Source of the DNA: Pisolithus tinctorius | Lineage: Eukaryota; Basidiomycota; Agaricomycetes; Boletales; Pisolithaceae | DNA: 64,000 bases | NCBI GenBank assembly: GCA_024663395.1 | Contig: JANFAH010000017.1 | Location: forward strand, 372,001-436,000 | Direction: 5' to 3' | Shown here: positions 47,488-57,890 of the stretch, in pieces | Layout of the letters: every line of letters begins with the position of its first letter | Position numbering within the stretch: position 1 is the first letter of the stretch | Translations under genes and position numbers: made by a program | The notes under the pieces: model-generated | The model's input: only the letters and a program-made list of their open reading frames with translations | Database searches by the model: none | What the model was told of the DNA's origin: nothing

Positions 47488-48302
47488 TGTCATGACCATG
47501 ACACCAGCGTAAGCCCCTGACACCTACTCCGCCCTCTTCCGACATGTTCCCGCGCTTCTCCGCCCTCCTCCGACGTGTTCCCGCGCTCCTCCGACCCTCC
47601 CGACACATCTCCACACCTCTCCGAGGTCCCCCATCCATGTTCTGACCAACTCCGCTCAACTCCGCCCTAAGGTTGGTCATGTGGGCTGTCGGACTTGTGG
47701 CCCTGCATTCTAGATAGGGTTCCGCCCTCATGTCGGTTTTCTCCATTCTTCCGCTCCTTCGGTATTTACCCTCTCTTCCTCATTGTAGTAGTTTCCTTGT
47801 CTCAGTTAAGGTCCCCGTCATCCCTACCCTCTATCCCTTGTGTCGGAAGGAATCTAACCCACTATACACTTATTAGTTTACATTCTGTACTACACCACCC
47901 TTGACCTACATCATATATAAGGCCACATAGTACTCTGATGTAATCAGTACGAATATCGAATAAAGTCCCCACCTTCGACTCCCTCTCAGTCCCCTCCGGA
48001 GTTTCGTCTCCACTTCCTCTGAGTCCGCTCCACCTCTGAAATACGAGGGCTGAGCTCGCGCAAGGGGGCAGCACACTAGCTGAACCCAACGCCCTCTCAT
48101 CCGACCTCTGACCTCTGACCTCCGACTCTGACTCCGACCTCGGTCTCCGAGACTTTCCTTCATACCCCTCCACTCACTGTTCGTCGAATATCTCACCACC
48201 CAGTGGTCAGATTCGCTTCGGACTTTGACCGCTGTACTCCGCAGCCCAACCCGCTCCAACTCCGCCCTAAGAAGGAGCCAGGGGTGTTGTCCGACCTTGA
48301 CA
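47488..48302 (+). mobile_element. Solo LTR of the same Gypsy family nested in pol
   Basis: 815 bp, plus orientation (opposite to the host element), TGTC...GACA, with target duplication GTCTT at 47483-47487 and 48303-48307. Excising it with one GTCTT restores 'RKVKDIQSFLGF' across the reverse transcriptase/RNase H boundary. It formed by recombination between the two LTRs of an inserted element. Confidence 0.95.
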
Positions 48303-48708
48303 GTCTTTAACCTTGCGTGGTTCAGGCCAATCACGAATGGACTGGACCTTATCAGCAGACATGGTCAGACTGGATGGGGAGAGGACATAGCTGAGGTACT
48401 CGACAGAGTCTTTGTGGAACTCGCACTTTTCCGGCTTAGCAAAGAGGCTATGCTGGCGGAGGACCTCTTTTACATGTTGGCGGTGCAACTCCTCATTGTG
48501 GGAGTAGATGAGGATGTCATCAAGGTAAACAACAATGCAGACATCGAGCATGTCAGCAAAGATGCTGTTAACAAACCGCTGGAAAGCTGCTGGCGCATTA
48601 GTAAGACCGAAGGGCATAACCAACCATTCATAGGAACCATAGCGAGTGTGAAAGGCAGTTTTCCATTCGTCACCAGCACTGATTCGGACTAAGTGGTAGG
48701 CATGGCGG
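48303..48708 (-). pseudogene. Gypsy reverse transcriptase, middle part
   Basis: Minus-strand reading '[19 protein letters not shown]', '[20 protein letters not shown]' and the catalytic '[11 protein letters not shown]' give palm motifs of Gypsy reverse transcriptase. The part before 'RHAYH' lies at 53387-53806, and the part after 'RKVKD' lies at 47487. The segment itself is open; it is listed as broken because both sides are cut by insertions. Confidence 0.85.
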
Positions 48709-49170
48709 TGTAGGGAACGAGTTCGAGTTCCCTAGGAGAATCCGTCTTGGTCAGGAGTTTAGGGGTGGAAGGACTTGTTTTATTTCTTGCCTTTGTTTTT
48801 GTGTTTGTACCCCTGGACTTGGTGACGAGCAGCCGCGTCGCTGACTAAGCACGTGTGCTGTGTTCGCGCGAGTTCAGTTTACCATAACAACCAGTACATG
48901 TCACAGGCCCTCAGTAGTAGGGTGATTTAGACTCGCATTTCGGCGAGTTTTCGAAGTTAGATTTATTACCTTGGGGAGTACCCAAAGGGCCAGGAGGACT
49001 GGCAAGAGCTATCAGACAGACAGAGTTAAGTTTTCCATTGGAGTTCGCATTTTTACATTTTTACTACACTTCTTTCTCCAGAGAGAACCTCCCTTTTGGG
49101 TCGAGCACAATATACTCGCCCATTACTGACTATTACCATTCTAGGTTTATCTATTTTACCTATTCCTACA
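48709..49170 (+). repeat. Left LTR of element X
   Basis: 462 bp, TGTAGGGAACGAG...CTATTCCTACA. An inverted near-identical copy is at 50316-50778. Confidence 0.85.
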
Positions 49171-49380
49171 TCTGGAGCCCACCGCGAGGGGCTTCTGTCT
49201 TAGCCTGGCACCCATCCAACCCTTCCCAGATTTTATTTTTCAGTCTCCAGCTTCGTTTTCGCAATTTTCAGGCTCAGTTCAGCAGATTTTTGCCTTTCGG
49301 CCTCGTTTTGCAGTCACTTCGCTCGCAACTTCGTGTTTTCCCACTCGCGCACACTCACATATCAAGCACTCGCACTCGTG

Positions 49381-51233
49381 TTACCCACTATCTTCATGCT
49401 TGGCCTCAAAATTCCGTGCCGAGGCTCGCCCGAAGCACCAAGCTTCTCTGGGCGCCCCGAGGACCTTCAAAGTTATTTTGATGACATAATCGACTTCTGT
49501 GATGGATTCGGCCTCTCGGACGGGCTCGCGTGCATCAAATTTGCGCTCAAATATGCGCCTTTCGAATCGGCGGACCTCTGGTCCCACTTCGTCAGTAGTA
49601 GTCAAGGAGATTGGGCTCGTTTTACCTCGGAAATCACTCAGCAGTACCCAGAATTGGACGAAACGAGTCGAAGTCATGCCACCGAGCTTGCCAGCCTAAA
49701 GGTTGGATTTGCGAGTTCAGATGTCATCTCAATGTCATCCCTAGGGCAATATTATCGCAATTTCCGTCGAATTTCGTTATCTCTCGAGAACCTACTGGGT
49801 CCGTTGCCCCACCTGGCCAGTATGTTCAAGTATGGGTTCCCTCCAGAGTTCAGGTGAGAGGTGCTCGAACACCACGATGCATCAGAGTATTCTGTGCTCA
49901 GTCTAATGTCTACAGCTAAGGAGGTCCTGAGGTCGAGCGGCGGCCTCTGGAAGAGCTGCAAGGTCGACAGTTCACGCGCGCAGCCACAACAAGCCTCGGA
50001 CGGCCATACACCCCGCCGTTCGTATTCGTTCTGCTTCTTCTGCAGACTTTTGGGCCATATTCGGGCTGGTTGCCATTCATACAAGTCGTATTTAGCTTCG
50101 GGAAAGTGTCTACTCATAAACGGCCATGTTGTTCTACCTACAGGACTGGAAATCCCGCGCGAAGTTGCCGGACGGACTCTGCGAGACCATCTCGACAACT
50201 GGTCTTTGCTGACAAGCCAGCTCGAGGCTCGTACAGGCCCATCGCCCGCTTGCTCACTTTCACCCACAGCCGCGCCCTCTCGAAGCATGTTCGACACACC
50301 ATCGCGTGTACCCGCTGTAGGAATAGGTAAAATAGATAGTACCTATAATAGTAACAGTCAGTGATGGGTGAGTATATTGTGCTCGACCCAAAAGGGAGGT
50401 TCTCTCTGGAGAAAGAAGTGTAGTAAAAAGGTAAAAAATGCGAACTAGAAAAAGGATACTTAGCTCTGTCTGTCTAATACTCTTGCCAGTCCTCCTGGCA
50501 CTTTGGGTACTCCCCAAAGTAATAAATCTAACTTCGAAAACTCGCCGAAATGCGAGACTAAATCACCCTACTCTGAGGGCCTGTGACATGTACTCCTTGT
50601 TATGGTAAACTGAACTTGCGCGAACACAGCACGCGCGCTTAGTCAGCGACGCGGCTGCTCGTCACCAAGTCCAGGGGTACGAACACAAAAACAAAGGCAA
50701 GAAATAAAACAAGTCCTTCCACCCCTAAACTCCTGACCAAGACGGATTCTCCTAGGGAACTCGAACTCGTTCCCTACACCGCTCGAATGAGCATCGTGTC
50801 TACTCGGTCCCTACCTACTCTCCAGCCTGAGCCAGTGGTACCTGAACCACCAGCCATTCAGTCTCGTCACTCGTCAGCTGAGCGCTCTCGTAGCTCACCA
50901 CACGCGCAGCCACATACCCAGGGTGAATCGCCCTCGCGTCGTCATTCACATTCACGCTCGCAGACTTGAACGGGTTCGTACACATGTTCGAAAGATGATT
51001 TCATACCAGTCCAGTCGTATGCCTGCAGCTTGAAGCAGCGTCGTGCTCGAAGGCGCTCATGTTCATATTCGACTAGTAGCTCACCCCCTTCTTCCTTGTC
51101 GTCATCATCATCCTCACGCTCGCGCTCTCGCTCTCACTCACACTCGAGGAAGGTGACCTCATACATCCGTTCCAAGCCGAAGCGGTCGCGCAGCCGCAGT
51201 CGTGCACCCCGGCGCTCTCGAAGAGCGCGTTAA
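49381..51233 (+). pseudogene. Gag of element X with zinc knuckle and Arg/Ser-rich tail
   Basis: The frame runs 49381-50315, is interrupted by an inverted solo LTR (50316-50778 plus duplicated CCGC), and resumes in the same frame at 50783-51233. That makes 462 codons with two in-frame TGA codons (49855 and 50967), each explainable as CGA to TGA. The N-terminal capsid-like part has 'FSGRPEDLQSYFDDIIDF' and 'LGQYYRNFRRISLSLENLL', the pattern of Agaricomycete retroelement Gag. A CX2CX4HX4C knuckle ('CFFCRLLGHIRAGC') follows, then a low-complexity Pro/Ser region and an SR-repeat tail ('SSSRSRSRSHSHSRK', 'RSRSRSRAPRRSRRAR'). Gag packages RNA; the SR tail suggests RNA or splicing-factor contact (inference). 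The copy is inactive. Confidence 0.72.
50316..50778 (-). mobile_element. Inverted solo LTR of element X family inside its gag
   Basis: 463 bp, the reverse complement of the left LTR of X, flanked by CCGC (50312-50315 and 50779-50782). Removing it with one CCGC rejoins gag in frame. Confidence 0.88.
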
Positions 51234-51519
51234 CGCTGCGTGTTGCACGAATTCCGTTATGTTGTTTTTTACTTCTTTTGCTTATGGATCTTACAGTATC
51301 TAGTATGGATCTACCTACATCATAATGCGGAATTTTTGGTACATTAGATATGTTTGAATTTTCTTGTTTTGCCCTTCATCTTTTACCCCCCAGGCTCGAG
51401 TTCCCCGCAGAACGCCATTTCGCGGCACACCTAGCGCCTTCCCGCGCTCTACACAACACCTCACATCCACAGATACAGCTCTGATGAAATTACTGCCAAC
51501 ACCGCTCGTCGCTTGTCAA

Positions 51520-52900
51520 GACAAATGCTACCTCCCTTGTACCAAGCGCGTACCAAGCGCGTATCTCGCTCGTTATCGCGCCGTGCCTCTCGCTTTTTGG
51601 CAGGCTCGTACTACTCGACGTTAGCTCTCTGTTGGTACCAAGCTCGCTTGCATGCGCCCAGCCGTTAAGGAGATATTCGCATTTTTGTGGATAGGTCCAT
51701 TCTCAGGGTCCTGTGGTCGTATCTCACTCATTTCCGCGTCGCGCCTCTCGCTTTTTGGGAGGATTGTAGTCCATGACGAATGCTCCATGTTGATATCTGG
51801 GTTGTTCTGATAGGTCCAGTAGCTCCAGAGATATTTGCGTTTTTGTGCGAAGGCCATCCTTGAGGTCATGCTGCAGTAGCTTGTGCAGTTCTGCGCCGTT
51901 CCTCTCGCTTTCCGGGTCGTTCATCCCTCTCGCTGAACCCTTCCTGGGGACACCTGCTTTGTAAAATTCCGCGCAACCGTTGTCGAGATATCAGCATTTT
52001 CGTATCCAGAGGGCTTCGAGCCAGTTTCGCGTATAACTCGGGATCGGCTGGTCCAATCGGCGTGTTTCCTCATTCTCCGTGTTCTTCTGCAAATCCTCTA
52101 CCGTCTCCCGGAGTTTCGTGTTGATCGTCCCAGCCGTTGTCGTGCAAGTCAAGCCCTTCTCCCCACCCTCGAAGTCCTCTCGTCATATCTCGCGCACTCG
52201 AGCACTGTTCCTCTCGCTTTCCCGGCAGTCCGTTCCCCTCACGTAGCCCTTTCTGGGGACGCCTCGTCTGTTAAATTCCGCGCAGCTATTGTCGAGATAT
52301 GCTCGTTTTCGTGGTTAGAGGCACTTTCAGACAACCTTGCGAATATCTCAGGCCCGCATAGACAGATTCCCTCCGTCTCTTTTTCGGCGTGTTCGTTACA
52401 TTCCCCTCCATCATTACTGGCAGTTTCGCCGCGTCCCGAGCATCCGTCGTTGGTCTGCGGTGTTCCCTTTTCAGTCAACAACGTTGTATGTGCAGTAACT
52501 TGCCCGTTTCACTGCCGGACCTTTCGCTTTTGAGGGACGTTGTGCTACCTGTTGAGGGCTTTCTGACGGTATATCATACATCACGCTCGCTGCCGCCGTT
52601 GTGGAGATACGCCCCATTTTGTTGTTGCAGACACTTTAGGACGACTCTGCGAGTATCTCGCCCATTTCTCGACCGGATCTCTCGCTTTTCGGGATTCTGG
52701 TGCTACTGTTCGACAGCATCCGAATGGTACCTTTTCCGTCGTCGTCGCTGCAGAACTCGTGGCTACATTTGGTTTTTGGTGAATGAGGGTACCCTTGGGC
52801 GGATTTTTGGATATCTCAGGATCAGGCACATGGATTCTCTCCGCTCGTTTTGCAAGGTACTCGTTGCATTCCCTTCTGTCATCATATCTCGTATCGCGGC
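51520..52900. repeat. Degenerate ~156-bp tandem array in element X
   Basis: The phrase 'cctctcgctttt..ggg' occurs at about 51586, 51744, 51901, 52210, 52520 and 52678. A second phrase, 'gttgtcgagatat..cattttcg', occurs at about 51671, 51828, 51985, 52294 and 52604. Spacings are about 155-158 or twice that. The two series keep a fixed offset, so these are units of one array with heavily diverged copies (about 8-9). Confidence 0.65.
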
Positions 52901-53027
52901 ATTCCGGGCACCCGTTTTTTGTCAACGAGTCGTTGTCTCGCCTTCTCCCTCGTGACTGTGGGTTATTGTGTAGTCGAGCTGCCTTCAAGTTGACTGGGGA
53001 CAGTCAATATCTCAAGTACCCCTGGGA

Positions 53028-53386
53028 TGTAGGGAATGTAATTTCCCTACTAGGGGAATTGTTTTATTTTGTTCATTTTATTTAGTTTTGATTCTAGGTG
53101 TTTTTTCTGCTAGTGGTACTTAAGAGTTTCGCATTTTGGTTGCTTAGTCAGCACTACCTAGTACTGGATGTAGTTAGTTTTTTCAAAAACAATAGATGAG
53201 TTACCACAGATGAGAGACGAGCTCGAGCAGGTTGTTTCCCTGCACCCAGACAGCCCTAGAAGCCTTCAGATGACTATCAGGATCCTTGCCCAGGTTATAG
53301 AAGCCCCTTTGGCTTACTCACTCCCCTCAGATATCCCTGCTCTCCCCAGCTACTTCTACTCCCTCTTAAGTTCTGTTTTTCCTACA
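53028..53386 (+). repeat. Right terminal LTR-like block of element X (diverged)
   Basis: It starts TGTAGGGAATG and ends TTTTTCCTACA like the left LTR, and shares 'tttccct.ctagg' and 'ttgttttatt' near the start. Most of it does not align to the left LTR, and it is about 100 bp shorter. Identical LTRs are expected at insertion, so this end derives from a related but different element or is strongly rearranged. Confidence 0.45.
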
Positions 53387-53806
53387 GTGGAGGTCGATTT
53401 TACTATAGATTTTAGCACAGCTTGGAGAATTGAGCAAGTCAGAGATGAGAGGGAGCAGGTAGCGGTCTTTCTTGGTGATTTTATTGAGTCCTTGGTAATC
53501 CACACAGAGGTGGAGTGAACCGTCCTTCTTCTTAACGAAGAGGACAGGAGCACCATGGGCAGAGGTTGACTGTTTAATGAAACCGTAGCTGAGGTGCTCA
53601 TCTATGAAGGTGCAGAGTGCCTCAAGCTCAGGCAGAGAGAGGGAGTAGACAGTGCCTAGAGGTGGAGAAGCCCCTTCTTTGAGATCTATATTTAAATCGA
53701 AGCTGCGGTGCGGAGGGAGTTCAGTAGCCTTTGCTTTACTAAAGACATCAGTGAACTCATGGTAGTCAGAGGGCACTGCAGAGAGATCAGGAGGTGTGGA
53801 GGGCAT
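53387..53806 (-). pseudogene. Gypsy reverse transcriptase, N-terminal part
   Basis: Minus-strand translation 'YHEFTDVFSKAKATELPPHR', 'SAHGAPVLFVKKKDGSLHLC', 'VDYQGLNKITKKDRYLLPLI' and 'KIYSKIDL' gives the thumb-proximal start and fingers of Gypsy reverse transcriptase. It ends at the insertion point of element X, where the next residues should be 'RHAYH', found at 48708. Between this part and gag (53807-54067) the linker 'SLIGAAAFVCACALPGS' lies in another frame. Confidence 0.85.
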
Positions 53807-54067
53807 CGAAGAGGCTCAGAGTTTCATATCTTCGGGGCGGAGGTGCAAGTGGAACTGTGCAGAGCCAGGAAGGGCACATGCACAGACAAAGGCTGCAGCT
53901 CCGATGAGAGAGATATGCAGAGCAGTGCGTGGCAAGCCAGCTATCAGAGTAGGCAGTGGAGCTGATGTCGGAGGAGCGGACGGAGCGGAGGGTGTCGGTA
54001 CTGAAGCGGAAGTCGCAACAGAAGGTGATGGAGGTGCCAAGGGTGTCAGCATTCTTTGTATCGATGG

Positions 54068-55711
54068 TCAGAACGAGATACTGCTCAATACCCAGTCAAT
54101 CGACGGATTGTAGCGGGTGAGCCAGTTGTGTCCCAAGACCAATGAACAGGCGGAATCCAATGGAGTTACATAACAGGAAACAGATGTGACATTGCCAGAG
54201 GCAAAGCAGACAGAGAAATCTACTACTTGGGAAATGGCGGTATTACTAGTACCATCAAACAGTTGGAGAGGAATAGGCGGAGAGACATTTTTTGTTGGGA
54301 TTTTATACTTTTTAACTAAAGAGGGGTCGATGAAACAGTGCGAAGAGCCTGAGTCGACCAGAGCAGGGAAAGTATCTACGGAGAAATCAGGAAGAGAAAT
54401 AACTGGAAGAAGAGAATTAGGGTCGGAAAGAGCGGATGCGTTGAGGTGGACTTCTGCACGGATGGGATCAACGCTTCCTCCAGGACGTACAGGCTCCCTG
54501 GAGGAGCGGGTTGTGGTCAGAGTGGCAGCTTTAGCAGCACAGGCCTTGGCAGCGTGGGAAGTCGACTTTGGGCAGTCCTTGGTGGAGTGACCAGGTTCAC
54601 CACAGAAGAGGCACAGCCCACCAGTAAGGCGGTGGAGCTGCTCAGCTGCTGTGAGCTTGCCATCTTTTCTGAGGAGATGGTTGATGTCGGACTTTGGCAC
54701 TTCGGCCTTTTTAGAGTCAGACTTAGGGGTGGAGGATGATGCGGAGGGTTTTGGCTTTGAGTTGGAGGTGTGGAGCAGAGTTCTTTCAGCAGGAGGAGGC
54801 TTGGCGGAGTGGGAGACTTCTGACCTGTGCTCCCAGTAGTGTGCATCTACTGTCTGGGCCAACTCACGGAGTGCATGAAGAGTGGCGGGCTTGCCGACAC
54901 AGGACACTTCATCCTTGATGCAGTCAGGGAGACCCGAGTAGAAGCGGTGGCAGAGTGCGCCTTTGCCATAGTCCTTTACCTGAGAAGCCCAGCAGTTGAA
55001 CTCCACCAAGTACTTTGCAATATGCGAAGAGTCCTTCATGGTAAGATTTTCCAGATGCTGGACGGCATCGGCAGCAGCATCATGAGGGCCAAAATTGGTA
55101 GTGAGCTCACAGAGGAACTTGCAGTGGTCATCCATCCACAGTGGACGATTAAGGTAATCATCCAGATTGAGAAGGTCTGGTTCGAACCAGGCCAATGCCA
55201 TGCCCTTAAGGTAGGACTGCACATATGTGACCTTGGCTCGGTCAGAGCGGAATGCCTGACGGCGGTCCTGGAAATTGAGCTCACATTGGACCAGGAACTC
55301 ATGGAGTTTTTTAGGGTCGGACCCATCAAAGGTGTCCAGCTCGTGGACCTTGGTTTGCAGAGCGGAGTCTCTGGAGCGCTGGTTGGAGCGGGCTAGGGCA
55401 TGGATGGCCTGGGTCAGAGCAAGGACTGGGTCATCAAGGGGATCCCCGAGGTTGTCGGGATCATCCTCATCATCAGGCCCATCACCAGGATGGTAGTCAG
55501 GATCATTGGGGTCATCATCAGGGTCGCCTGGTCCATCTCCGCCAGGGTGAATGACAATAGGAGGTGGCAGAGAGCAGAGGGCGGACTGCTGACGGATGGA
55601 GGGTGCAGCGTGTGAGGCGCTGTCTGGAGCAGGGTCAGAGTTGGAGCGCCCCCTGGAGGAGAAGCTCTGGAAGGGCTCAACAACTGAAGGGAGACGTCGG
55701 GGGTTTGCCAA
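54068..55711 (-). CDS. Gypsy gag-protease polyprotein
   Basis: An open frame of 547 codons on the minus strand. It has an acidic/Pro-rich N-terminus, a retrotransposon Gag domain around residues 100-260 ('ALAWFEPDLLNLDDYL', 'MKDSSHIAKYLVEFNCWA'), a CCHC zinc knuckle 'CLFCGEPGHSTKDC' near residue 370, and an aspartic protease with active-site 'ALVDSGSSHCFI' and 'LVLGHNWL' near the C-terminus. The stop at 54068 separates protease from reverse transcriptase, either a natural gag-pol boundary or a later mutation. The left part of the 5' LTR lies 120 bp upstream of the start. Confidence 0.88.
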   Translation of the reverse strand: MANPRRLPSVVEPFQSFSSRGRSNSDPAPDSASHAAPSIRQQSALCSLPPPIVIHPGGDGPGDPDDDPNDPDYHPGDGPDDEDDPDNLGDPLDDPVLALTQAIHALARSNQRSRDSALQTKVHELDTFDGSDPKKLHEFLVQCELNFQDRRQAFRSDRAKVTYVQSYLKGMALAWFEPDLLNLDDYLNRPLWMDDHCKFLCELTTNFGPHDAAADAVQHLENLTMKDSSHIAKYLVEFNCWASQVKDYGKGALCHRFYSGLPDCIKDEVSCVGKPATLHALRELAQTVDAHYWEHRSEVSHSAKPPPAERTLLHTSNSKPKPSASSSTPKSDSKKAEVPKSDINHLLRKDGKLTAAEQLHRLTGGLCLFCGEPGHSTKDCPKSTSHAAKACAAKAATLTTTRSSREPVRPGGSVDPIRAEVHLNASALSDPNSLLPVISLPDFSVDTFPALVDSGSSHCFIDPSLVKKYKIPTKNVSPPIPLQLFDGTSNTAISQVVDFSVCFASGNVTSVSCYVTPLDSACSLVLGHNWLTRYNPSIDWVLSSISF

Positions 55712-55833
55712 GGCTGTAGCAAGGGCCTTGGTAGCATCCCATTGTCAGAGACGTGTCATGGGAGGCATAACAGATGTGGTAGGGGAAGTGAGAGAGCTTG
55801 TACAAGTGATAGTACGAATATACTGTCAAAGTC

Positions 55834-56624
55834 AGACAACACCCCTGGCTCCTTCTTAGGGCGGAGTTGGAGCGGGTTGGGCTGCGGAGTACAGCAGTTG
55901 AAGTCCGAAGCGAATCTGACCACTGGGTGGCGAGATATTCGACGAACAGTGAGCGAAGGGGTATGAAGGGAAGTTTCGGAGGCTGAGGTCGGAGTCAGAG
56001 CCGGAGGTCAGGTGAGAGGGCGTTAGGTTCAGCTAGTGCACTGCCCCCTTGTGCGAGCTCAGCCCTTGTATTTCAGAGGTGGAGCGGACTCAGAGGAAGT
56101 GGAGACGAAACTCCAGAGGGGACTGAGAGGGAGTCAAAGGTGGGGACTTTATTCGATATTTGTACTGATTACAACGGAGTACTATGTGGCCTTATATACG
56201 ATGTAGGTCAAGGGCGGTGCAGTACGGAATGTAAACCAATAAGTGTAAAGTGGGTTAGAGTCCTTCCAACACAAGGGATAGAGGGTAGGGATGACGGGGA
56301 CCTTAACTGAGACAAGGAAACTACTACAACGAGGAAGAGAGGGTAAATACCAAAGGAGCGGAAGAATGGAGAAAACCGACACGAGGGCAGAACCCTATCT
56401 AGAATGCAGGGCTGCAAGTCCGACAGCCCACGTGACCAACCTTAGGGCGGAGTTGAGCGGAGTTGGTCAGAACATGGATGGGGGACCTTGGAGAGGTGTG
56501 GAGATGTGTTGGGAGGGTCGGAGGAGCACAGGAACATGTCAGAGGAGGGTGGAGAAGCACGGGAACATGTCGGAAGAGGGCAGAGTAGGTGTTAGGGGCT
56601 TACGCTGGTGTCATGGTCATGACA
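55834..56624 (-). repeat. 5' LTR of the Gypsy element
   Basis: 791 bp. It differs from the 815-bp LTR mainly by loss of part of a 'gaggtcagaggtcgg' repeat near 56010. It ends at 56624 next to CTCAG. Confidence 0.92.
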
Positions 56625-57722
56625 CTCAGCAGCTGTCAAGCGCACTCTAGAACTTCAATTACAGCTGCTTGTTGAAAGCCGAGACCGAAGCTTCACATTA
56701 TGTAATTGTGTAGCCACACCTCTTGTGGAGCGCTGCCCGCCCTTGCCTGCCTGCGGTAGATAATTCCATAGCCACTGACAAGTTAAAAATGCTGCTGGCC
56801 CACCACTACTCCCAACCCACATCTGCATTTGGTATATATTGAAATTTCCCACCCTACTGCTCTGTAGTCCCCTGGGTCAGCTCCCTTGCCCTACTGGGCT
56901 CTATCTTCTGCTGGCATGCATCATATATGATCATTAACATGAAGTATAAGTATATTAGAGCATAATTGAACACTTAGTCAAGTATACTAGTGGCCCTGAA
57001 TAGCTTGGAAATGAGATAGGGGTAAAAAGCCAAAAAGCGGACACTTTTCTGAAATATTGGACATATCTAATTGGTTTTCATGTCTCCATCAAGGTAATGT
57101 GTATGCCTACAGCATATCCAAAGTTCATAGCCTTTGATGAAGTGCTTTACATGTGGTGACACAATCTCCTCCTCCCTGTATTTCACCATAGAGAATTTTT
57201 TCTGGGCCTTTTTGTGCTGGTACTGTGATGTAACATGGTATAGTAGTTACACTTCGTGAATTGGTGCATAATTGGACCACCCATCAGGTGGCTGAGAAGC
57301 TCTGAATCACTAGAAATGATTTCAGGGGTTACAGACAAAAAAGTGTTCGCAATTTTGCTACATTTGATATGGGCATCTGAGAGGGACATCCCCTTGTAGT
57401 GGCCCTCTGTACCTATATAATATCACAAGCTCATTGAATGGGGTGGAGCTTTTGAGGTGTTGTGCCATGGTCTTCCCCTGCTGGTATTTAGGGGCTCCAT
57501 CAATTTCCAGGCAGTATATTGCTATTCCAACTATCTAGGGATCTATTGAATACTTATTCACAACCAAAAAAATAAATACCAAGTCCACACCAGAAGGGGA
57601 GAGAGCAGGGGAAGGAAAACAATCACCCAGAGAGCATGGGAAAATGCACAAAAAGTTGCAGAGACTTTTAGGCACCATTTGCCCTCCAAAGTCAAAGTTG
57701 AAAACTTCAACTTTGACTTTGG

Positions 57723-57829
57723 CAATGTAGTCACATGATGATTATATAAGCTGTGCACACCTGCATGAATGCAAAGTCCAAGTTTCAGGCTTCTGCTTCA
57801 GTAATGTAGTCATGTGATGATTATATAAG
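57723..57829 (+). promoter_or_regulatory. Duplicated TATA-box module upstream of transposase, copy 1
   Basis: 'aatgtagtcacatgatgatt' followed by 'atataag' occurs at 57723-57750 and again at 57802-57829, 79 bp apart, just before the ATG at 57891. The CACGTGA E-box-like part has become CACATGA here. Confidence 0.55.
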
Positions 57830-57890
57830 ACAACAACACAACTTGTAGTTCAATAGATAACATTGTGATAACAGATCAAACAACTCTGCT

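Larger units (their letters stand above)
48709..53386 (+). mobile_element. Gag-only LTR retroelement X nested in the Gypsy reverse transcriptase
   Basis: Its ends are TGTAGGGAA (48709) and CCTACA (53386), with a 4-bp duplication GCGG (48705-48708) against GTGG (53387-53390); the mismatch is a CpG to TpG change. The left LTR (48709-49170) is followed by a primer-binding-site-like 'TGGAGCCCACCGC'. Then come a gag gene and a 1.8-kb noncoding part with degenerate ~156-bp repeats. The right LTR-like block (53028-53386) resembles the left LTR only weakly. No reverse transcriptase, RNase H or integrase is present, so it would be non-autonomous. Confidence 0.75.
44434..56624 (-). mobile_element. Ty3/Gypsy chromovirus LTR retrotransposon, full length with nested insertions
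   Basis: Bounded by the 5-bp duplication CTCAG (44429-44433 and 56625-56629). LTRs lie at 44434-45248 (815 bp) and 55834-56624 (791 bp, one internal deletion), with TGTC...GACA ends. The coding strand is minus, so the 5' LTR is on the right. A polypurine tract (rc of tatcccccccttag, 45251-45264) precedes the left LTR. Genes in order: gag-protease, reverse transcriptase, RNase H, integrase, chromodomain. Two nested insertions, 47488-48302 and 48709-53386, split the reverse transcriptase. Removing both restores a continuous pol order. Confidence 0.92.

Noticed and set aside
47488..47746. Apparent N-terminal extension of the pol frame (817 codons)
   Set aside because: The first ~86 codons are the solo LTR sequence read through; the true pol part begins at 47487 after the GTCTT duplication.
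53028..53386. Treating this block as an identical partner of the left LTR of element X
   Set aside because: Only the ends and short phrases match; most of it does not align, so it is listed as diverged and uncertain.
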